Source of the DNA: Clostridia bacterium
GTDB taxonomy: Bacteria; Bacillota; Clostridia; Oscillospirales; Acutalibacteraceae
DNA length: 9,745 bases
Reading direction: 5' to 3'
NCBI GenBank assembly: GCA_900771185.1
Contig: CAAGND010000068.1
Location: 1-9,745 of the forward strand
In this document: piece by piece, positions 1 to 5,886 of the stretch
How positions within the stretch are numbered: the stretch's first letter is position 1
Layout of the letters: the number at the start of each line of letters is the position of its first letter
Translations under genes and position numbers: made by a program
The notes under the pieces: model-generated
Told to the model about the DNA's origin: nothing
The model's input: only the letters and a program-made list of their open reading frames with translations
Database searches by the model: none

Positions 1-1647
1 CTCCTCACGCAGGACAAAATTTCTGATGCGCTTGAAGCCGGCAAGCCTGTTGTTCGTGTCCTCAATAACTTTTTTGAACAGCGCCTCAAGCTCATCGGCA
101 GAGGGCAAATCCTTGCCCAGACGCTCCTTGACCTCAGCCATATCGGGGAAAATCTGAGCCTGAACCTCGGTTTCACCCTTTGCATTTTCGCAGCCTATAA
201 CCATGCAGTCACTGACAACGGGGTCGCGGCTGAGCTGATATTCGAGCTCCTCGGGATAGATATTCTTTCCGTTGGAGGTGACAATAACATTTTTGCAGCG
301 GCCTGTCAGATAGACATGACCTTTTTTGTCGATATATCCCATATCTCCGGTGTGGAAGAAGCCGTCCTCATCCATAACAGCGGCGGTGGCTTCGGGGTTT
401 TTATAGTATCCGAGCATGACCATTCCGCCTTTGACACAGATTTCTCCCACGCCGTCATCATCGGGGTTGAAAATCTTGGCCTGCGTTCCCGGAAGAGGCT
501 CGCCGACCGACTCGGCGAGATGCAGACGGTCGTGATTGATTACGGCGAGCGGGGCACATTCGGTAAGCCCGTAGCCGAAAACTATCTGAATACCAAAGGC
601 GTCAAAGTCCTCAAGGATCTGCGGGTCTATGGGTGCTCCGCCGCAGATTATCATTCTCATATTGCCGCCGAAAGTCTGCTGAATCTCTTTGAAAAAGACT
701 TTCTTCAGGTCGAGTCCGACTTTGCTTCCGGCCTTGCAAAGAGCTTTGCCAACCTTGAACATAGTCTCGCCGTGGGGCTTTTTCTTTATCTCCTTGAGGA
801 TTCGTCTGTGAACCGTCTGGAGCACGAGAGGTACGGCGACAAAGATTGAGGGATTGAACTCCTTCATGTTGCGCAGAACATATTTGAAGCCTTCGCAGAA
901 AGTCACCTTTGCGCCGCAGTAGGGCGCGAAGAAAAGGATTATGGAGCTCTCAAAGGTGTGGTGGAGAGGCAGCAGCGATATGCCGCAGTCCTCCGGATAA
1001 ATTTTGATAACCCCCATCGCCGCCTTGACCTCAAAGACAAAGTTGCGCTGACAGAGCATAACGCCCTTTGACAGTCCGGTAGTGCCCGAGGTGAACAGAA
1101 GTGTGCACATTTTCTCGGGGTCGAGCGGGATGTTGAGATAGTCGGTGTTGCCCTGTTCAAGAAGCTCACGCCCTTTTTCAAGCAGGGACTCAAAGCGGAT
1201 AACGCCCTCTCTGTCCTCCTTCATGCGCACGCACGCAACTTTCATGCCCTGCGGAGCGCCGGAGAAGTCGAGACGGTTGAGCTGTTTTTCATCGCAGAGC
1301 AGCAAGTCCGCCTCAGCTGCATTAAGAATACCGTTGACGTCGGCAGCGGACAGCTCCTTGTCAACCGGCACGACAACGCCAATACCGCATATCGCCGTGA
1401 TATAGGTCAGGCAGTATTCATAGCAGTTGTCGGCGCAGATGGCGATACGGGCATCACGCAGACCAATTGAGGTGAGCGCGGTGCCGAGAGCGTCAATGTC
1501 TCTGCGGTAGTCACGGTAGGTAATGTTGAAATGTGTTCCGTCCTGACGTTTGATTTCAAACGCGGGTCTGTCCGCAAACAGGCGCGCGCTCATATCCATC
1601 AGCTCACGGATGTCGTTGAAGTCTCTGACTTTGTAAAATGCTTGCAT
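1..1647 (-). CDS. AMP-forming long-chain acyl-CoA synthetase (C-terminus cut by window edge)
   Basis: Seen: an uninterrupted frame of 549 codons from the ATG at 1647 to the left edge, with no stop. It carries the ordered motifs of the ANL (acyl/aryl-CoA synthetase, NRPS adenylation, luciferase) superfamily: the P-loop FTSGTTGLSKG at residues 185-195, YGLTE at 359-363, HTGD at 432-435, and RCKNVIVTSNGKNIYPEE at 450-467. Known of the family: such enzymes activate a fatty acid with ATP to an acyl-adenylate, then transfer it to CoA, in the cytosol or at the membrane face. The length and the full set of motifs fit a FadD/long-chain type. The catalytic lysine of the last motif should lie just past the edge, so the enzyme looks intact but is incomplete here. 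No membrane segment is evident. The start is chosen because a GGGGGA Shine-Dalgarno-like run lies about 7 bases upstream. The gene has its own promoter and is probably not part of the fuc operon. Acyl chain length cannot be told. Confidence 0.93.
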   Translation of the reverse strand, partial: MQAFYKVRDFNDIRELMDMSARLFADRPAFEIKRQDGTHFNITYRDYRRDIDALGTALTSIGLRDARIAICADNCYEYCLTYITAICGIGVVVPVDKELSAADVNGILNAAEADLLLCDEKQLNRLDFSGAPQGMKVACVRMKEDREGVIRFESLLEKGRELLEQGNTDYLNIPLDPEKMCTLLFTSGTTGLSKGVMLCQRNFVFEVKAAMGVIKIYPEDCGISLLPLHHTFESSIILFFAPYCGAKVTFCEGFKYVLRNMKEFNPSIFVAVPLVLQTVHRRILKEIKKKPHGETMFKVGKALCKAGSKVGLDLKKVFFKEIQQTFGGNMRMIICGGAPIDPQILEDFDAFGIQIVFGYGLTECAPLAVINHDRLHLAESVGEPLPGTQAKIFNPDDDGVGEICVKGGMVMLGYYKNPEATAAVMDEDGFFHTGDMGYIDKKGHVYLTGRCKNVIVTSNGKNIYPEELEYQLSRDPVVSDCMVIGCENAKGETEVQAQIFPDMAEVKERLGKDLPSADELEALFKKVIEDTNNRLAGFKRIRNFVLREE

Positions 1648-1716
1648 TGCCTTTCCCCCAAAGCTTAATTGACTTTTTCAGTCCTCTTTTTCGCACAGTT
1701 CGTATTCCGATACAAA

Positions 1717-1739
1717 GGTGCAATCTGCACATTGCGACC
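1717..1739 (-). promoter_or_regulatory. Hairpin in the acyl-CoA synthetase leader
   Basis: The minus-strand RNA can fold GGUCGCAAU with AUUGCACC around a six-base GUGCAG loop, giving eight base pairs and one bulged C. It lies about 22 bases after the predicted transcription start and about 70 bases before the start codon. It could be an RNA structure or a DNA-binding dyad. No known riboswitch class is recognised. Confidence 0.4.
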
Positions 1740-1767
1740 TTAAAAACACGTACACGCGTTCTTTACT

Positions 1768-1796
1768 ATTATAATTTGTTTTTGTATCGTTGTCAA
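1768..1796 (-). promoter_or_regulatory. Consensus sigma-A promoter of the acyl-CoA synthetase gene
   Basis: On the minus strand a perfect TTGACA (1796-1791) is followed by exactly 17 bases and a perfect TATAAT (1773-1768). Transcription would begin near 1761 and leave a leader of about 115 bases before the ATG at 1647. A 12/12 hexamer match at ideal spacing is unusual and suggests strong basal activity, probably held in check by a regulator. Confidence 0.85.
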
Positions 1797-1801
1797 TATA
1801 A

Positions 1802-1838
1802 AAAATCTCAGAAAGAATTTATTCTTTGTTTAGATTTT
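1802..1838. repeat. Nested AT-rich inverted repeats just upstream of the acyl-CoA synthetase promoter
   Basis: The inner arms are AAAGAAT (1812-1818) and ATTCTTT (1821-1827) with two bases between them. The outer arms are AAAATCT (1802-1808) and AGATTTT (1832-1838). All arm bases pair perfectly. The structure ends five bases before the -35 box at 1796. On the minus strand it is followed by a run of six T. It may be an upstream operator or activator site, or a weak AT-rich terminator guarding against read-through from the fuc operon. Confidence 0.45.
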
Positions 1839-2010
1839 CAGATTGCAAATAGAAGCGACCGCCGCCTTGTTAAAACATGGGGGTTATGATAAAATAAAAT
1901 CATTGATACAGCATCTGCAAAAACAGAACAGAAGGGGTGCGGCAGAGCGATTGTTGACGGCGCAGTAGGAATAGCAAAACTTAAATGGAAGGATCAGCCT
2001 TGACAGAATG

Positions 2011-2049
2011 AAAGTCCCCGCAAACCGATCGGTTTGCGGGGAAAACTTT
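2011..2049 (-). terminator. Perfect palindrome hairpin after fucI, probable operon 3' end
   Basis: Positions 2016-2041 are a perfect 26-bp palindrome with 13-base arms (CCCCGCAAACCGA and its complement). The flanks AAAGT (2011-2015) and ACTTT (2045-2049) can extend it across a three-base bulge. It begins directly at the fucI stop codon. On the fucI strand it is followed only by ACTTTCATT, a poor U-tract, while on the other strand a run of T follows it. It is a strong hairpin, but a canonical intrinsic terminator for fucI only in part. It may instead be a 3' stabilising or bidirectional structure. Confidence 0.65.
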
Positions 2050-3846
2050 TTATTTGTAGAGCGGACCGTAGGCTGCGCAGGCTCTGTAATCAGCGCCCTC
2101 AAGATCCTTGGTACCGAACGCGCCCCAAGCCGCGGGACGGAAGATCTTCTCTTCGGGGACATTGTGAAGAGCAACGGGAATTCTGAGTATTGAAGCCATT
2201 GTGATAAGGTCTGCACCGATGTGACCGTAGGAGATGGCGCCGTGGTTTGCGCCCCAGTTGTTCATCAGGTCATATGCTGACTTGAAAGCGCCCTTGCCGT
2301 CGCATCTCGGAGTGAACCATGTGCAGGGCCATGTGTAGTCGGTTCTCTTCCAAAGAATATCGGAAACCTCATCGGGCAGGGCGACAGTCCAGCCCTCGGC
2401 AATCTGAAGAACGGGACCGAGACCCTTGACGAGGTTAAGGCGAATCATTGTTGCGGGCATCTCGGCTCTGGTGAGGAAGCGGGAGGAGAATCCGCCGCCT
2501 CTGAAATAACCGTTGTCAGCCGAGTTCCATGTGGTGGCGGCAAGAATCTTGTCGGCGTCCTCATCGGTGACGTTATACCATTCTTTGATAACGCCGTTGC
2601 CGTTCTCGTCCTTAATCTCGCCGCAGGCGTCAAGGCAGCAGGCGCCGGAATTGATAAGGTGGATAAATCCGCCGGCGTCCTTCGCAACACCTTCGATGTC
2701 ATAGCCGGTAACTCTCTTGACAGACTCCGCGCTCCAGTGGGTGCGCACATCGGCAAACATCTGCGGTCTGTTGGTGAGCAGCTTCATAAAGAGCATGCCG
2801 ATACCGTTGAGAACATCGTTTTCGGTGGCGAGTATGTACGGCTCTCTTGTGCCGTTCCAGTCAAAGGAGGTGTTGAGCAGAGCCTCGGCAAAGTCGCAGT
2901 TCGGATAGAAGTCCGTCCACTGTCTCTGACCCTGGAAGCCGGCGGCGATAGCGTTGTGACCGACCATCTCTTCCTCTCTGCCCTTGGGGAGATTGGGGTT
3001 GCCGTTCATGAGATCCTTGATGATGCACATCATCTTGACCGTGAACTCCCAGTCCTTCTCTTTCTGCTCGTCGCTCTTTCTTACGAATTCGGGGTTCTTG
3101 TCGAAGCCCTCTTTGCATTTTTCCTTTGTCCATTTAAGGGCTCTCTGATATTCTTCCTCATCATAGATGCCCTCGGTCATGCGGCGGATGATTTCAACCT
3201 CATCGACGGATTCGACTCTCATGCCGAGATATTCCTCTATAAAATCGGGGTCGATTGACGAGCCGGCAATACCCATGCAGATAGAACCTATCTGAAGATA
3301 TGATTTGCCTCTCATTGTTGCGGCCGCGACAGCAGCCCTCGCAAAGCGGATAAGCTTTTCCTTGACGTCATCGGGCACCGTTGTATCATCGGCGTCCTGA
3401 ACCTCTCTGCCGTATATGCCGAAAGCGGGCAGACCCTTTTGCGCATGGGCGGCAAGAACGGAGGCGAGATAGACGGCACCGGGACGCTCGGTTGCGTTGA
3501 AGCCCCAGACTCCCTTTATTGTGTTGGGATCCATATCCATCGTCTCGGAGCCATAGCACCAGCAGGGAGTGACGGAGAGGGTTATGTCAACGCCCTCCTT
3601 CTTGAACTGTGCGGCGCAGGCGGCAGCCTCTGCAACACGGCCGATGGTGGTGTCGGAGATGATAACCTTGACAGGCTCGCCGTTTGAATAGCGGATGTTC
3701 TCCTCAAAGAGAGCCTTCGCGGTTTTCGCCATATTCATGGTCTGCTCTTCAAGAGATTCTCTGACCTTGAGGGGACCTCTTCTCGCGTCAATGATAGGAC
3801 GAATACCGATAACCGGGTAATCGCCTATAAGTCTGCTTTTTGCCAT
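2050..3846 (-). CDS. fucI: L-fucose isomerase
   Basis: It converts L-fucose to L-fuculose in the cytosol, and the family usually also accepts D-arabinose. The 598-residue product matches my memory of E. coli FucI (591 residues) along its whole length, with blocks such as RESLEEQTMNMAK, TPCWCYGSET, GFNATERPGAVYLA, FQGQRQWTD, GLGPVLQIAEGW and the C-terminal YGPLYK. The metal-binding and catalytic residues of the family are present: Glu342 in ATEND, Asp366 in FADVR and His535 in WGANHG. Their spacing corresponds to E337, D361 and H528 of E. coli. The frame is open to 3903, but I place the start at 3846 because AAAGGAAG lies just upstream and the alignable sequence begins there. It is the last gene of the operon, 111 bases after the kinase stop. 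That gap contains a small imperfect hairpin (3898-3920, six pairs with one bulge), perhaps for RNA processing. Confidence 0.97.
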   Translation of the reverse strand: MAKSRLIGDYPVIGIRPIIDARRGPLKVRESLEEQTMNMAKTAKALFEENIRYSNGEPVKVIISDTTIGRVAEAAACAAQFKKEGVDITLSVTPCWCYGSETMDMDPNTIKGVWGFNATERPGAVYLASVLAAHAQKGLPAFGIYGREVQDADDTTVPDDVKEKLIRFARAAVAAATMRGKSYLQIGSICMGIAGSSIDPDFIEEYLGMRVESVDEVEIIRRMTEGIYDEEEYQRALKWTKEKCKEGFDKNPEFVRKSDEQKEKDWEFTVKMMCIIKDLMNGNPNLPKGREEEMVGHNAIAAGFQGQRQWTDFYPNCDFAEALLNTSFDWNGTREPYILATENDVLNGIGMLFMKLLTNRPQMFADVRTHWSAESVKRVTGYDIEGVAKDAGGFIHLINSGACCLDACGEIKDENGNGVIKEWYNVTDEDADKILAATTWNSADNGYFRGGGFSSRFLTRAEMPATMIRLNLVKGLGPVLQIAEGWTVALPDEVSDILWKRTDYTWPCTWFTPRCDGKGAFKSAYDLMNNWGANHGAISYGHIGADLITMASILRIPVALHNVPEEKIFRPAAWGAFGTKDLEGADYRACAAYGPLYK

Positions 3847-3957
3847 TATTATCTTCCTTTCAGATGAAAATTTATTCAATGAAGACCTCTGAAAAGCGAG
3901 CACCCTGAAAAAACGGGCTCATCTCTACGGGTCTTTGTTTTGCTGAACCGTGCCGGG

Positions 3958-5430
3958 CTATTTGGAAATCCTGACAAAATTTTTATAAGCCTCTGACCAC
4001 GCCTCGGTATTTTCCGGCTCATAGATTCTGAGATTTTCGCTGCGGGAGATTATCTCGCGGGCTGACGCTATGTCGGAAATGTCTCCGATGCTCATCAGCT
4101 GGACGGCGATATTGCCGAGAACGGTCGCCTCTATGGGACCCGCCTTGACGGGCACGTTGCAGGAGTTTGCCGTCATCCGGCAGAGCAGCGTGTCCTTCGT
4201 GCCTCCGCCGATGACGTGAATGGCGGGATAGTTTCTGCCGGTGCACTCCATGATTTTCTCAAACGTCAGGCGGTATTTCATCGCAAGGCTCTCATATATG
4301 CAGCGCATGACCTCGCCCACGGTCTGCGGGACATACTGACCTGTTCTGCGGCAGAACTCGCGCACTCTTCCGGGAATATCTCCGGGCGGGGTGAACTCCG
4401 GCGAGTCGGGATCGATAAAGCACCTGAACGGCTCTGCGTCCAGCGCCAGTTTTTCAAGGTCGGCGTAGCTGTAATCCTCGCCCTCGCGCTTCCACTGGCG
4501 GCGGCTCTCCTGAATGAGCCACAGCCCGATTATGTTCTTGAGAAGCCCGGTTGCTCCGCCGTAGCCGCCCTCGTTGGTTATGTTGATTTCGAGCGAAGTT
4601 TCGTTGACTATCGGAGCGGGCAGCTCCGTGCCGAACAGCGACCATGTGCCGCTGCTCAAGAACGCAAAGCTCTCCTCACCGCTCGGAACGGCGGTTATCG
4701 CCGACTGCGTGTCGTGACCGCACACGCTTATAACCGGGACTTTTTCGAGCCCGAGCTCATCACAGATTGCATCGCTCAGCTCGCCGTTGGGTGTGCCGGA
4801 CGGCACGATGGGAGTTAAAATATCCTTCGGCAGTCCGAGCCGTTCGAGCAAATCATATGCCCAGTCCTTTGTTTTTATATCCACCATCTGAGAGGTGGTG
4901 GCGATGGAATATTCAGTCTGCATCCTGCCCGTCAGCAGATAGGCGAACAGGTCGGGCATAAAGAGCATTTTGCTCGTTCTTTCAAGGATGTGCGGACGGT
5001 ATTTTTTGAGCGACACCAACTGGAACAGCGTGTTGAGCTCCATGAACTGGATGCCCGTGCGTTCATACAGCTCCTCCTTGGGTACGGTTTTGAAAACCTC
5101 CTCAATCATGCCCGAGGTGCGCAGGTCACGGTAATGAACGGGGTTTTCGACAAGGCAGCCGAACTCGTCAAGCAGTCCGAAATCAACGCCCCATGTGTCA
5201 ATGCCCACGCTGTCAAACCCGCCCGCAAGCTTTGCCTTGGTAAGCCCCTGCTTTATCTCATAGAAAAGACGCAGGACATCCCAGTAGAGCGTGCCGCCGA
5301 CCTGAACGGGGTCATTTGAAAAGCGGTGAATCTCCTCGAGACGGATATTTTCACCGTCAAAGTGACCGATTATCGCGCGCCCGCTTGATGCGCCGAAATC
5401 GAACGCGAGAACTCGTTTTTCCTTTTGCAT
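3958..5430 (-). CDS. rhaB: Rhamnulokinase-family sugar kinase, probably acting as L-fuculokinase
   Basis: A 490-residue FGGY-family carbohydrate kinase that should phosphorylate a ketose at O1 with ATP in the cytosol. Seen: DFGASSGR (residues 11-18) as phosphate motif 1, GIDTWGVDF near 77-85, GIQF with a following NTLFQL, GHDT at 238-241 with Asp240 as the likely catalytic base (compare D237 of E. coli RhaB), SSGTWSLFG from 259 as phosphate motif 2, and GGGTKDTLL from 408 at the adenosine site. These resemble RhaB much more closely than I would expect of E. coli-type FucK. The gene lies 17 bases after fucU and ahead of fucI, with a strong GGAGGTG ribosome site. No rhamnose isomerase or aldolase gene is nearby, so context argues for L-fuculose as substrate. 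The symbol states family, not proven specificity. True rhamnulose use or dual use remains possible. Confidence 0.88.
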   Translation of the reverse strand: MQKEKRVLAFDFGASSGRAIIGHFDGENIRLEEIHRFSNDPVQVGGTLYWDVLRLFYEIKQGLTKAKLAGGFDSVGIDTWGVDFGLLDEFGCLVENPVHYRDLRTSGMIEEVFKTVPKEELYERTGIQFMELNTLFQLVSLKKYRPHILERTSKMLFMPDLFAYLLTGRMQTEYSIATTSQMVDIKTKDWAYDLLERLGLPKDILTPIVPSGTPNGELSDAICDELGLEKVPVISVCGHDTQSAITAVPSGEESFAFLSSGTWSLFGTELPAPIVNETSLEINITNEGGYGGATGLLKNIIGLWLIQESRRQWKREGEDYSYADLEKLALDAEPFRCFIDPDSPEFTPPGDIPGRVREFCRRTGQYVPQTVGEVMRCIYESLAMKYRLTFEKIMECTGRNYPAIHVIGGGTKDTLLCRMTANSCNVPVKAGPIEATVLGNIAVQLMSIGDISDIASAREIISRSENLRIYEPENTEAWSEAYKNFVRISK

Positions 5431-5447
5431 ACAGCACCTCCGCGCGG

Positions 5448-5873
5448 TTATTCCTTAACAACACCCTTTTTGAGAATGATGTTTGCGTATATCGCCGTCT
5501 CACCCGTGGCTATAACGGCGTAGGCCTTCTTCGCCCTGTCATAGAAGGAGAAGCGTTCGACAAGCTCAAACTCCCTGCCGCCCTCGTGCTTTTTGACTAT
5601 CTGCTCATACTCGTTCCAGATGGGCGGCTTTTCGCCGTCTGAGCCGTTATCCATGAGCGCGACGGGCGCGTCAACATAGGTGTCGAGCGGCATGAGCGAG
5701 AGAACGGCGTCAAGAATCTCGGGCACGCCGTGACCGTCGAGACGCACAAGGCGCTGCGCGATGCTCGCTGCGGGGAAATTGCCGTCACCGATGACGATCT
5801 CATCGCCGTGACCCATCTCCATGAGGATTTTCAAAAGCTCGGGTGAAATTATTGACGGAATGTTTTTCAGCAT
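5448..5873 (-). CDS. fucU: L-fucose mutarotase (RbsD/FucU family)
   Basis: It interconverts the alpha and beta anomers of L-fucose, feeding the form that FucI uses. The 141-residue product is the same length as E. coli FucU (140) and aligns end to end from memory: MLKNIPSIISPELLKILMEM at the start, then GHGDE with His22, DGNFP at 30-34 (DAHFP in E. coli), RFSFYDRAKKAYA near 107-119, and YANIILKKG at 129-137 near the C-terminus. His22 and the C-terminal Tyr-Asn region are family active-site features. The Asn in DGNFP in place of His is a mild variation. The Shine-Dalgarno AAAGGAAG overlaps the stop codon of the ABC transporter gene, 13 bases upstream, so translation is probably coupled. The kinase follows after 17 bases. 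Confidence 0.96.
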   Translation of the reverse strand: MLKNIPSIISPELLKILMEMGHGDEIVIGDGNFPAASIAQRLVRLDGHGVPEILDAVLSLMPLDTYVDAPVALMDNGSDGEKPPIWNEYEQIVKKHEGGREFELVERFSFYDRAKKAYAVIATGETAIYANIILKKGVVKE

Positions 5874-5886
5874 ATTGTTCTTCCTT

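Larger units (their letters stand above)
1648..2049. other. 402-base intergenic region between the fuc operon and the acyl-CoA synthetase gene
   Basis: It holds the 3' palindrome of fucI (2011-2049), the nested inverted repeats (1802-1838), and the promoter and leader of the acyl-CoA synthetase gene. In the remaining stretch, about 1840-2010, I see no gene with a plausible Shine-Dalgarno sequence and start, no tRNA-like fold and no recognisable RNA family. An 83-codon plus-strand frame from 1638 crosses the promoter but has no ribosome binding site, and I do not call it. Confidence 0.6.

Noticed and set aside
316..849. 177-codon plus-strand open frame at the left end
   Set aside because: Antisense to the acyl-CoA synthetase region carrying the HTGD and YGLTE motifs; no ribosome site.
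1638..1889. 83-codon plus-strand open frame in the intergenic region
   Set aside because: It starts inside the acyl-CoA synthetase gene, crosses that gene's promoter on the other strand, has no ribosome site, and resembles translated AT-rich noncoding DNA.
2016..2041. The fucI 3' palindrome as a LacI-family operator
   Set aside because: GCAAACC/GGTTTGC looks operator-like, but the centre is GATC without the usual central CG, and its place at the stop codon fits a 3' hairpin better.
2659..3258. 199-codon plus-strand open frame opposite fucI
   Set aside because: Antisense to highly conserved FucI sequence; no supporting signals.
3847..3903. Longer fucI start at 3903, adding 19 residues
   Set aside because: The extension has no Shine-Dalgarno sequence and no counterpart in FucI, whereas the ATG at 3846 has AAAGGAAG directly upstream.
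4216..4818. 200-codon plus-strand open frame opposite the sugar kinase
   Set aside because: Shadow of the kinase coding strand; no Shine-Dalgarno sequence and no recognisable domain.
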